64,000 nt of DNA, from assembly GCF_000420445.1 (NCBI RefSeq), contig NZ_ATUY01000009.1, positions 1 to 64,000 on the forward strand, read 5' to 3'. This document shows positions 26,564 to 34,811 of this stretch, piece after piece. Origin of the DNA: Actinotignum urinale DSM 15805 (lineage in GTDB: Bacteria; Actinomycetota; Actinomycetes; Actinomycetales; Actinomycetaceae). The notes below the pieces were generated by a model. That model was not told where the DNA came from. It worked only from the letters and a program-made list of their open reading frames with translations, and ran no database searches. Numbering within the stretch: position 1 is the stretch's first letter; each line of letters begins with the position of its first letter. Both the position numbers and the translations under genes were made by a program.

Positions 26564-29053
26564 ATGGAGAAAACTGCCGTCGTTTCCGACAGTTGGGACG
26601 CATTAAGCACCCCTCTCTCACGTATTCTCGGCAAACGCACCGCCCCGCGATTCGTGGCCCTCGGCATTGAAACTGTAAGAGATCTCCTCTATCACCTCCC
26701 TTTCAGGCTTGCTCACCGTGGCGAACTCATGCCGGTGGCACACGCACTTCCGGGAGCAGATGTTACCGTCGTCGGGCGTGTTCTATCCTCAACGCTACGC
26801 CCCATGAATGCCCGCAACGGATTTATTCTCACCATCACCATCACCGATGGAACCCAGGACCTGGACCTCACATTTTTCGCAAAAACTAGGCGCCCCCTCA
26901 CATACCACCACAACCGGTTAAGCAACGGAACGCTGGCGCTTTTCTCAGGAACCGTGAGTCTTTACCGTGGAACTCTGCAGCTTACGCACCCGGATTATGA
27001 ACTGATCGACGAAGCACAGGGCGTGGATGTGGAAGCAGTATCGCGTCCCATACCGATATATCACGCAAGTGCGAAACTTCCGTCGTGGAAAATTGCGCAA
27101 ACAATAGAAACCCTTTTAACGACAACGAAACCAGAAGATTTCCCCGACCCTCTTCCGCAAACCTACCTCACATCCAACAATTTGCCCCCGCTGTATGAAG
27201 CAATCCAAGAACTACACCGCCCTAACAGCGATGCAACATGGTATAACGCCTACCTGCGCATGAAACACGAAGAAGCGTTTATTTTCCAAACTGCCCTTGC
27301 TCAATCAGCTGCGCAAACGCGACAACTTCATACCCAGGCCTATCCCAAGCGCAACGATGCATTATTAGAAAAGTTTGATTCCCAGCTTCCCTACACCCTC
27401 ACCGAGGGCCAACAGCGTGTTGGTGAGGAAATCAGCCAGGATCTTTCGCGAACATACCCTATGCAACGCCTGCTCCAAGGGGACGTGGGGAGCGGGAAAA
27501 CAATTGTTGCCTTGCGCGCCATGCTTCAGGTTGTGGATAACGGCGGGCAAGCTGTGCTTCTGGCACCAACCGAAGTGCTCGCGTTTCAACACTACCACAC
27601 GATTCGAAAACTACTGGGTAATCTTCTCTACGACACGTCCTTACCACGAGTGCTCCCCAACGGAGGTTCCACCGGCACGGGTGTAGATACGTATCGAAAT
27701 AGTGGCGGTGGCGAGGATGCAATGAACCATAAGGTCACAGCCCCAAATAGCGACCTTGGCGCAACAAATGTTGGCACCAATGCTCATTCAACCCGCATTA
27801 CTCTGCTCACCGGATCCTTAAGCGCCACGCAGCGCCGGGCAACCCTCGCTCATATCGCCTCCGGTGAAGTCGGTATTATCGTCGGAACACATGCGCTTCT
27901 TTCCGACACCGTCAGTATTCCCTTCCTCGGGCTTGCAGTGATCGACGAACAGCACCGATTCGGGGTGGAACAACGCGCCGGATTAGGGCACGGCATACAT
28001 ACACTCGCCATGACGGCAACACCAATCCCGCGAACCATAGCCATGAGCGTATTCGGAGACCTCGATATATCCTCGCTCACGCAACTGCCCACAGGACGCC
28101 AAAGCATCTCAACCACTCTTGTCCCCGAAAATAACAGTGCGTGGATGGCGCGCGTGTGGCAACGTGCACGAGAAGAGATCGATAAGGGTGGGCGCGTTTA
28201 TGTTGTTGTCCCGAGAATCAATGCAATGTACGACGACGGGAGCGAACAAGACACCACCGGGAGGAACAATATCAACCCCACTGGTACACGTAGCGAGCAC
28301 TCAAATAGAGCGGAAGGCCAGATCTTTAACCCGCACCTGTTACAAGAAGCAAACCCGAGCATAAACCCGCACCTGCCACAACAAACACAACTCAACATAA
28401 ACACGAACTCATACACGGACACAAACGACAGTACACAACCCCACATCACAAACGTTGAAGAAATGTACGCTATTCTCACACGCCTCCCGCAACTCAATGG
28501 AATAAACATTGCCATGATGCACGGCAGACTTAGCGCCGAGAAAAAAACTCAAATCATGGACAATTTTGAATCCGGCCACTCACCCCTCCTCATCTCAACA
28601 ACCGTGATTGAAGTTGGGGTGGATGTAAAAGAGGCAACCATGATGATTATTATGAACGCAGAACGATTCGGACTTGCCCAACTCCACCAGCTACGCGGAC
28701 GCATCGGGCGCGGAACCAAACCAGGAATCTGCCTCGCCGTCACCCAAGCCGAACCCGGCAGCACAGCATACGAACGCGTACAAACATTCACCGAAATAAG
28801 CGACGGATTCAAACTCGCTGAAGCAGATATGGAACTACGTAGGGAAGGAGACGTGCTGGGCGCACACCAGGCAGGTAAACAATCAAGCCTACGTTTCCTT
28901 TCTGTTGCAAAAGACGCCACCATTATTGAAACAGCACGAAATGCGGCGCGCAAACTCATCGAACAAGATCCACAACTCATGGTGCACACCGCGCTACGTG
29001 ACGCACTCACCACCATAGAAACGCAAACGCAACACTACATGGAAAGGGCATAA
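26564..29053 (+). CDS. recG: ATP-dependent DNA helicase RecG with low-complexity insertions
   Basis: Branch-migrating helicase that remodels stalled forks and Holliday junctions. It has an N-terminal wedge/OB domain (about 50-180), Walker A GDVGSGKT near 306-313, DEQHRFG near 463-469, GRQSISTT near 508-515 and the C-terminal HQLRGRIGRG. At 829 residues it exceeds the usual 690-750. Two inserts explain this: about 50 residues near 360-408, between the motif Ia region and ITLLTGS, rich in Gly/Asn/Thr; and about 75 residues near 555-632, after VVVPRIN, made of Asn/Gln/Thr/His with repeated NPHL words. The second lies where many actinobacterial RecG proteins vary. The core motifs are intact, so it is probably functional. 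rsmD starts one base after the stop. Confidence 0.92.
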   Translation: MEKTAVVSDSWDALSTPLSRILGKRTAPRFVALGIETVRDLLYHLPFRLAHRGELMPVAHALPGADVTVVGRVLSSTLRPMNARNGFILTITITDGTQDLDLTFFAKTRRPLTYHHNRLSNGTLALFSGTVSLYRGTLQLTHPDYELIDEAQGVDVEAVSRPIPIYHASAKLPSWKIAQTIETLLTTTKPEDFPDPLPQTYLTSNNLPPLYEAIQELHRPNSDATWYNAYLRMKHEEAFIFQTALAQSAAQTRQLHTQAYPKRNDALLEKFDSQLPYTLTEGQQRVGEEISQDLSRTYPMQRLLQGDVGSGKTIVALRAMLQVVDNGGQAVLLAPTEVLAFQHYHTIRKLLGNLLYDTSLPRVLPNGGSTGTGVDTYRNSGGGEDAMNHKVTAPNSDLGATNVGTNAHSTRITLLTGSLSATQRRATLAHIASGEVGIIVGTHALLSDTVSIPFLGLAVIDEQHRFGVEQRAGLGHGIHTLAMTATPIPRTIAMSVFGDLDISSLTQLPTGRQSISTTLVPENNSAWMARVWQRAREEIDKGGRVYVVVPRINAMYDDGSEQDTTGRNNINPTGTRSEHSNRAEGQIFNPHLLQEANPSINPHLPQQTQLNINTNSYTDTNDSTQPHITNVEEMYAILTRLPQLNGINIAMMHGRLSAEKKTQIMDNFESGHSPLLISTTVIEVGVDVKEATMMIIMNAERFGLAQLHQLRGRIGRGTKPGICLAVTQAEPGSTAYERVQTFTEISDGFKLAEADMELRREGDVLGAHQAGKQSSLRFLSVAKDATIIETARNAARKLIEQDPQLMVHTALRDALTTIETQTQHYMERA

Positions 29054-29674
29054 ATGACACGTATCGTCGCCGGAAGTGCGAAAGGACGCAAACTTAAAGT
29101 CCCAGCCACTAAAACCCGCCCAACATCAGAAAAAGTACGCGAAGCAATCTTTTCGCGACTGTGCGCTCGCGGTTTTATTGAGGGGGGAGCGGTTCTCGAT
29201 TTATTTGCTGGAAGCGGGGCGCTTGCATTTGAGGCCGTGAGCAGGGGAGCACGGTTAGCAACCCTTGTGGATGTGAGTGCCGGCGCGGTGAAATTATTGA
29301 GGGATAATGCGCGAGTTGTGCAAGATAGCGTTGATGGGCGTGATGTTGAGATCCATATTTTTAACGCTAAGGCATATAATTTTGTGAAAGAGGAATCCCA
29401 ATACATTTATGATGTGGTGTTTATTGATCCTCCTTATAACTACGAAAACGAGCATCTTAATGCGTTATTGGAAGGGTTGATTGGGCATATAGCTAGCGAT
29501 GCAATGATTATTGTGGAACGTGATGTGCGAAGCCCGCAGCCCGTGTGGCCTCGCGGGTGGAATTTGGACGATGAGCGAACCTACGGAGATACCCGGGTGT
29601 GGAGCGCGCAAGCGGGGGCGGATGTGGAAGATACACAAGAGGAGACTATATCGTCGAAAAATACACGGACGTGA
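29054..29674 (+). CDS. rsmD: 16S rRNA (guanine966-N2)-methyltransferase
   Basis: SAM-dependent methyltransferase acting on 16S rRNA G966. The 206-residue product opens MTRIVAGSAKGRKLKVPATK like the family. It has SAM-binding VLDLFAGSGALAFEAVSRGA (about 49-68) and catalytic FIDPPYN near 125-131. It starts directly after the recG stop, so it is translationally coupled. The last 25 residues, after YGDTRVWSAQ, are unlike the family, which usually ends there. A codon-like stretch in another frame runs on to 29715 (about 24 residues, including YTDVITEVRRVVEQYK), so the original end may have been longer and frameshifted. Confidence 0.92.
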   Translation: MTRIVAGSAKGRKLKVPATKTRPTSEKVREAIFSRLCARGFIEGGAVLDLFAGSGALAFEAVSRGARLATLVDVSAGAVKLLRDNARVVQDSVDGRDVEIHIFNAKAYNFVKEESQYIYDVVFIDPPYNYENEHLNALLEGLIGHIASDAMIIVERDVRSPQPVWPRGWNLDDERTYGDTRVWSAQAGADVEDTQEETISSKNTRT

Positions 29675-29761
29675 TTACCGAAGTACGCCGTGTTGTGGAA
29701 CAATATAAGGAGTAGTGCGCGCCTGCACCGGGATAAAAAAGTAGCGAACTAAGGTTAATAT

Positions 29762-30235
29762 ATGACACTAGCTATATGTCCAGGTTCTTTTGATCCTGTA
29801 ACTTTCGGGCATCTCGATATTTTCGAGCGTGCATCAACACTCTTTGACAACATCATTGTTGTAGTTGCACATAATACGATGAAGAATGCACTGTTTACTC
29901 CCGAACAACGCGTCAGATTCATTCGTGATGAAGTTGAGCATCTGTCAAATGTTACAGTGGAAAGTGTGGATGGCTTGCTCGTGGATTATGCGCGGAAAAT
30001 TAACGCCCGGGCGATTGTTAAAGGTTTGAGAAGCGCCGTGGATTTGGATGCGGAATACCCCATGGCGCTAATGAACCGCGAAATTTCAAATATTGAAACC
30101 GTTTTTGTTCTGGGGAACCCCGCCAAGGGGCATATTTCCTCAAGTCTTGTTAAAGATGTTGCCCGCTACGGCGGGGATGTCACAAGTTTCGTCCCCGCAG
30201 CAGTTGCTCGGGCTCTCAAGGAGGTAATGGCATGA
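29762..30235 (+). CDS. coaD: Phosphopantetheine adenylyltransferase
   Basis: Penultimate step of coenzyme A synthesis: 4'-phosphopantetheine plus ATP gives dephospho-CoA. The 157-residue nucleotidyltransferase-fold protein has GSFDPVTFGHLDIF (7-20), the TxGH-type ATP motif, and the C-terminal ISSSLVKDVARYGGD with the ISSS/VK element. AAGG precedes the ATG. The stop overlaps the sepIVA start (ATGA), so coaD heads a tightly packed coaD-sepIVA-DUF177-rnc operon. Confidence 0.95.
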   Translation: MTLAICPGSFDPVTFGHLDIFERASTLFDNIIVVVAHNTMKNALFTPEQRVRFIRDEVEHLSNVTVESVDGLLVDYARKINARAIVKGLRSAVDLDAEYPMALMNREISNIETVFVLGNPAKGHISSSLVKDVARYGGDVTSFVPAAVARALKEVMA

Positions 30236-30879
30236 GCGAACAGTTCCAAGGAGATTCCGTCGTCGAGATTCTCGATGAACTTATTGACATTGTGAATAAC
30301 GGACGGGCGATTCCCATGTCCGCGTCCGTGATGATTAATAGGTCGGAAGTGTTGGATTTGTTGAAGGCGGCGCGTGATGCAGTGCCCGAGCAAGTTGTTC
30401 AGGCAGATTCCGTGCTCGCTGACGTGGAAGGCGTGAGAACCAAGGGGCGCGCACAGGCAACCCAGCTTATCGAGAATGCGCAAGAACACGGCAATAAGAT
30501 TGTGCATGAAGCACGTTCCGAAGCAGAACAGATTCTTTCAGAGGCACGAAACCAGGCTGCGCGCCTCGTTTCCGATGACGCGATTACTGTGGCGGCCCGA
30601 TCCCAGGCACAACGCATTGTCGATGAAGCCAAAGCTAAAGCCCAAAAGCTCCAAGAAGGCGCCAACAGGTATTCCGACCAGTCCCTTGCACGCCTTCAAG
30701 ATAATCTTGTGAGCGTTGGCCAGAATCTCGAAGATATTGTTCAACGCGTCAATCAGGACATCGACCAGGCTCTCGCGCAGGTCTATAAGGGCCGTAATGT
30801 TCTTGCCCAGCGCAGTACGGCAAATAATTCACAAGCTCAACCAAGCGCTACCATGCGCGAAGGAGGCCAGGAGGCCTAG
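30232..30879 (+). CDS. sepIVA: SepIVA/DivIVA-like coiled-coil protein
   Basis: A 215-residue, mostly coiled-coil cytoplasmic protein. The N-terminal region (1-50, with GDSVVEILDELIDIVNNGRA) resembles the short DivIVA-like head of mycobacterial SepIVA. Residues about 55-195 are a long Ala/Glu/Gln-rich heptad region (for example HEARSEAEQILSEARNQAAR). In Mycobacterium the equivalent gene sits in the same place, before DUF177 and rnc, and is needed for septation and cell-envelope growth. The identification rests on position and architecture. AAGGAGG lies upstream; the start overlaps the coaD stop, and the stop overlaps the next GTG by one base. Confidence 0.8.
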   Translation: MSEQFQGDSVVEILDELIDIVNNGRAIPMSASVMINRSEVLDLLKAARDAVPEQVVQADSVLADVEGVRTKGRAQATQLIENAQEHGNKIVHEARSEAEQILSEARNQAARLVSDDAITVAARSQAQRIVDEAKAKAQKLQEGANRYSDQSLARLQDNLVSVGQNLEDIVQRVNQDIDQALAQVYKGRNVLAQRSTANNSQAQPSATMREGGQEA

Positions 30880-31442
30880 TGCAACTCCTCAATTCATTCA
30901 TTCAGTCCCTTGTTGATTTACCCCGGCAAGAAGGAAGCGTTCTTCATGTCGACGAAACCTACGCGACCCCCGAAAATGTAAGCCTAGAAATGATTGGGGT
31001 TCCTGAAGGAAGCCCCATGGTGGCGTCCCTTGATATCACCTCAGTTTCGGAAGGCGTGTACGTAACCGGAACGGTGGGAGTTGATGTTGTTGGGCTGTGT
31101 GGGCGCTGTCTCGTCGACATTAACGAACATCGCGAAGAAGAGATTTCGGAACTTATTTTCTACCCGGAACGCAAAATTGCCCTTCTTGAAGAGGGCGACG
31201 ACGTGAAAGATTACCCCGAAATCGTCAAAGATTCCATCGATTTAGAGCCACTTTTCCGCGACGCGATCGTGCTGAATTTACCCTTCCGTCCACTGTGTAC
31301 CCCGAATTGCCGGGGCTTGTGCTCCGAATGTGGCGAACGGTGGGAAGATTTGCCGGAGGATCATTCTCATGAACTTCCCGCCATCAAATCCGATGCTTTG
31401 GATGCTTTAGAAGCGGTTTTGCGTGCAGAGGAAGGCAAATAG
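30879..31442 (+). CDS. DUF177/YceD family protein
   Basis: A 187-residue YceD/DUF177 protein, a family linked to 23S rRNA metabolism and ribosome assembly. Cysteines in LCGRCLVD near 68-75 and in LCTPNCRGLCSECG near 136-149 are arranged like a zinc site. GTG 30879 overlaps the previous stop by one base, and the gene's own stop overlaps the rnc start by one base. In many genomes rpmF (L32) follows this gene; here it is absent and rnc comes next. Confidence 0.88.
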   Translation: MQLLNSFIQSLVDLPRQEGSVLHVDETYATPENVSLEMIGVPEGSPMVASLDITSVSEGVYVTGTVGVDVVGLCGRCLVDINEHREEEISELIFYPERKIALLEEGDDVKDYPEIVKDSIDLEPLFRDAIVLNLPFRPLCTPNCRGLCSECGERWEDLPEDHSHELPAIKSDALDALEAVLRAEEGK

Positions 31443-32146
31443 TGTCATCGCATGAGTTACTTCTCGCCTGGGGAGCTCCGATTTCACGGCCACTTCTTCG
31501 TCGCGCCCTCACCCATAGAAGCTTCGCCTATGAACACGACGAACCACATAATGAGCGCCTGGAATTCCTGGGCGATTCAATTTTGGGTCTCATTATTGCC
31601 GAAAAAGTCTTCCGCGAATATCCAGACGCCAGCGAAGGCGACATGTCTCGCATGAAAACATACGCGGTATCCGAAAAAGCCCTCGCGGATGTTGCCCATG
31701 CCATTAACCTAGGTAAAGAAATCCGTTTAGGGCGCGGTGAAGAACGCTCCGGAGGGCGTGAAAAAGATTCAATCCTTTCCGACACCGTGGAAGCGTTAAT
31801 TGCTGCAACATATCTTGAAAACGGTATGGAGACGACGAGGGAAGTCGTTAGTGACCTTCTCGATCAAAAAATTAAGGATGCGTCCCTGCTTGGGCCAAAC
31901 CTTGATTGGCAGACAAGTTTTGAAGAGCTTGCTCGCAAACATGGTTATGAGGGAACCATGGAGTGCACGATAACATCAACCGGCCCAGATCATGCGCGAG
32001 TTTTTACGGCACAGGCATTCTTGGGAGGGGAGGCCTGGGGGAAAGGCGAGGGATCAAGCCAAAAAAATGCGCGCCACAAGGCGGCTGAGGCCTCATACCG
32101 AATGCTTGCGGGGCGCTGTGAAGATGAGAAGATGACAAAAAAATAA
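31442..32146 (+). CDS. rnc: Ribonuclease III
   Basis: Double-strand-specific endoribonuclease for rRNA and mRNA processing. The 234-residue product has the signature NERLEFLGDSILGL near 38-51 with metal-binding acidic residues, and a second acidic cluster DTVEALIAATYLENG near 114-128. A dsRNA-binding domain at about 155-224 ends in GSSQKNARHKAAEASYRML. GTG 31442 overlaps the DUF177 stop. It is the last gene of the coaD operon; no terminator hairpin is evident in the 97 bases before the response regulator. Confidence 0.94.
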   Translation: MSSHELLLAWGAPISRPLLRRALTHRSFAYEHDEPHNERLEFLGDSILGLIIAEKVFREYPDASEGDMSRMKTYAVSEKALADVAHAINLGKEIRLGRGEERSGGREKDSILSDTVEALIAATYLENGMETTREVVSDLLDQKIKDASLLGPNLDWQTSFEELARKHGYEGTMECTITSTGPDHARVFTAQAFLGGEAWGKGEGSSQKNARHKAAEASYRMLAGRCEDEKMTKK

Positions 32147-32243
32147 TTCTTGTGTGTATTATCGTCTTAACGATTACTTTATCGGCGAAACCAAATTATA
32201 ATTGTGATGAAGCCGTTCGTATATCATCAAGGGAGAAGCAACG

Positions 32244-32882
32244 ATGTCCGAGTCCATTAGGGTTATGATTGTGGATGATCACGAAGTCGTGCGTCGCGGA
32301 ATTGTCGAAGTAGTCGATCGCTGTTCCGATTTAGAAGTTGTTGCTGAGGCCGCAAGCGTTAAAGAAGCCGTGAGGCGTGGAGAACTTGTCCGCCCAGATG
32401 TTGCACTTATTGATTTAAGACTTCCCGATGGAACCGGCATCGATATTATTAACCAATTCCACGATGTTACACCGGATACCAAATGTATTGTTCTCACCTC
32501 TTATCTTGATGATGAAGCCCTCGCTGAATCCCTGGCTGCGCAGGCAAAAGCATACCTTGTGAAATCCGTACGTGGCGCCGAAATTACAGATAATATTCGC
32601 GCAGTGGCGGAAGGCAGAATTCTTCTCGACGAAAAAGTTGTTGATCGCCACCGCATTGACAATAATGAGCCAACCGCGAACCTTACACCCTCAGAACGAC
32701 GAGTTCTCGACCTTATCGGCGACGGATTATCGAACCGCGAAATCGGTGAACGCCTGGGCGTGGCAGAAAAAACCGTGAAAAATCATATTACTTCTCTCTT
32801 AAGCAAAATGGGATTACAGCGCAGAACTCAAGCTGCCGCATGGGTTGCGGCGCAACGTGCAACAGGCTGGCGCCATCAGTAA
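32244..32882 (+). CDS. NarL/FixJ response regulator, DosR (DevR)-like
   Basis: A 212-residue regulator: receiver domain with acidic pocket D11-D12, phosphoacceptor D57 in VALIDLRLPDG and K107; LuxR-type helix-turn-helix at about 146-206. Its words match mycobacterial DosR closely (VDDHEVVRRG, LRLPDGTGI, LTSYLDDEA, AEKTVKNHITSLLSKMGLQRRTQAA). DosR drives hypoxia/dormancy genes. The cognate kinase gene faces it from the other strand, directly behind cydABDC, and a DosR-like palindrome lies upstream of cydA. The link with DosR is by sequence pattern; function here is inferred. Confidence 0.88.
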   Translation: MSESIRVMIVDDHEVVRRGIVEVVDRCSDLEVVAEAASVKEAVRRGELVRPDVALIDLRLPDGTGIDIINQFHDVTPDTKCIVLTSYLDDEALAESLAAQAKAYLVKSVRGAEITDNIRAVAEGRILLDEKVVDRHRIDNNEPTANLTPSERRVLDLIGDGLSNREIGERLGVAEKTVKNHITSLLSKMGLQRRTQAAAWVAAQRATGWRHQ

Positions 32883-33064
32883 CCCTAACGGATAGGAGCT
32901 ACCCGGCACCCAAGGAGCTGGTTGTAATGAAACAAGATGCTGGCGGTTTATCGATTAAGTTGTGGTTGGGGTATTTCAATAACAGCGCCGGTGGAAATCA
33001 ACGCGTCGGTTGAGTAAACCTATTGAAGTTTCCCGGTAACCCTAACGGAAATTAGCTTCCCAGG
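32879..33064. repeat. Duplicated 3' end of the sensor kinase gene
   Basis: The GTAACCCTAACGGA word that covers the kinase stop codon (33036-33049) recurs at 32879-32892, at the end of the response-regulator gene; similarity continues weakly for about 15 bases. Between the copies an ORF of 28 codons (32927-33013, ATG with AAGGAG nine bases before it) is visible; I cannot tell whether it is used. Confidence 0.55.
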
Positions 33065-34811
33065 TGAGCTGAGTTCCACTCGGTTCTATGGAGTGAGCCG
33101 TGAAATGCCCGTGTGAACGCCGTGCGCGCGCAGCTAAGTTTGACAGTCCGCTCCGCCTTTTCACATTGTGCATCCCCACTCCATTATCTTTTACTGTTAC
33201 CTTGACATGGCCCGGCGTAATCACCACACTGACAAACATTTCTGTTGCGTTAGCATACTTCGCAGCGTTCGTGAGCCCTTCACGAATGACAGCCACAATA
33301 TCGTCGGAAAGATCGGAACCAATAACGTCGTCAACCTCGGTACCGGCGCGTTCGTCGATTTTCTCTCCCATAAATTCCAGGTTGAGATGCGCAGTGAACC
33401 CTAACTGGCCAGTTATGCTGGACACTTCACGGGTGACGCGTTGGGCGATTGGAACGGTAGCTTTCGGATCACGTAGGGAGTAAATAATGCTTCGAATTTG
33501 CCCCACGGAATCGTCAATAGAAGAAAGTGCTTCATCGAGAGTTTTCATGACGAGAGGATCTGGGTGCTTTGCAGATAAATCATCACGCAAGGTTGAAAGT
33601 TTCAAGCCTGAAGCAAAGAGTTTTTGGATCGCAAAATCGTGCAAATCTCGCGAAATACGAGAACGATCTTCGAGTTGAAGCGCACGTGTTTGTAACTGGC
33701 GAGATGAGGCGAGTTCAAGTGCCAAAACAGCCTGGGTTGCCACATTTTCTGCCATGGAAAGATCTGTTAAATCAAATTCTTTCGAATAGCGGTTGCGTAC
33801 CAGCATAATCAGCCCCTGAGATTTGCCTTTATTAACCATGGGCACGAAAAGTACCGGCCCGAAGTTCTTGACACGTGCATCATCTAAAAGAGTTGCGGAA
33901 GCGAAATCTTCGAGAACACGCCCCATGGCGGCGTTTGCAGCTTCGCGTGCGCGTGAATTTGGAGGGAACTCCAAACCCACAAACTTGTGCGAATCCTTTC
34001 CCGAGGTGAACTCGCAAATCCAATTATCCCCAACTGAGGGCAAAATAATGAGAGCAATATCAGATTGGGAAACTCGTCGCATCGTGTCCGCAATAAGCTG
34101 GAGTGCATCTTCTTCGTCGGAACCTTCCAAGAGGGCGGTGGTAATACTGCGTGATGCCGTAATCCATCGGGCACGCGAAATGGATTCGAAGTAGAGAGCA
34201 GCATTTTCCAGGGCGGTGGCCGACGCTTGGGTAAGAAGCCTCACAGCTTGTTCATCTTCGTGTGAGTAGGTTTCCTTTCCCACGAGCATGAGTCGCGCAA
34301 TACTGCGTTGTTTCGTATGGATATCCGATATGAGGAATGGAGCGTTGTTGAACGACGAAAACTCTGCGTCACCTAGGTTGTCCGTTGCGGCTGCGGTGTT
34401 TTCTTCCGTTTTGTGCGTTACGTTGTGAGGTATATCGTTCGTTGAGTGCTCTGCTGGGCCCTCTGTTTCGTTATCTTGTTCCTCGGTCTGCACTATTTTG
34501 TCTGGAGAGCTCAACGGTTCGAGAAAAAGTGCGTCCGTAGGGCTCAGTTTTCTTACTTCGGTGTCTGTAATCGAAATGGTTTCCAGAAAATTCCGCAACG
34601 CCTTTTCATCTATTTCAGGCAGTCCAGCGTTGTCACCGAAGGTCAAAATATTCGTGATGTGCCCTAAACCGTCGAGTACACCTACATGGGCGATGGGAGC
34701 GCCGGTTACTTGGATACTTGTTTCGGCGAGGTTGTGGAGAATGCCCGCCCGGTCCATCCGTGTTGTGATAGTGAGGGCAGATTGTAGTAGAGAAGTATCG
34801 GGTTGTGTCAT
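33042..34811 (-). CDS. GAF-domain sensor histidine kinase, DosS-like
   Basis: A 589-residue kinase close in size to mycobacterial DosS (578). It has two GAF-type regions (about 15-200 and 220-370), then a HisKA_3 dimerisation helix with RSRISRDLHDFAIQKLFASG (phosphoacceptor H391), and an HATPase_c domain with an N box (EGLTNAAKYANA) and DNGVGMHN. There is no membrane segment, so sensing is cytosolic. GAF1 carries a roughly 40-residue acidic Glu/Thr/Asn insert near 108-150. The segment where DosS has its haem histidine (family HSFLGVP-type) reads SSFNNAPFLI, so haem binding is doubtful. ATG 34811 overlaps the cydC stop (ATGA), so it is co-translated with cydC. Partner: the convergent DosR-like regulator. 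Confidence 0.87.
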   Translation of the reverse strand: MTQPDTSLLQSALTITTRMDRAGILHNLAETSIQVTGAPIAHVGVLDGLGHITNILTFGDNAGLPEIDEKALRNFLETISITDTEVRKLSPTDALFLEPLSSPDKIVQTEEQDNETEGPAEHSTNDIPHNVTHKTEENTAAATDNLGDAEFSSFNNAPFLISDIHTKQRSIARLMLVGKETYSHEDEQAVRLLTQASATALENAALYFESISRARWITASRSITTALLEGSDEEDALQLIADTMRRVSQSDIALIILPSVGDNWICEFTSGKDSHKFVGLEFPPNSRAREAANAAMGRVLEDFASATLLDDARVKNFGPVLFVPMVNKGKSQGLIMLVRNRYSKEFDLTDLSMAENVATQAVLALELASSRQLQTRALQLEDRSRISRDLHDFAIQKLFASGLKLSTLRDDLSAKHPDPLVMKTLDEALSSIDDSVGQIRSIIYSLRDPKATVPIAQRVTREVSSITGQLGFTAHLNLEFMGEKIDERAGTEVDDVIGSDLSDDIVAVIREGLTNAAKYANATEMFVSVVITPGHVKVTVKDNGVGMHNVKRRSGLSNLAARARRSHGHFTAHSIEPSGTQLTWEANFR

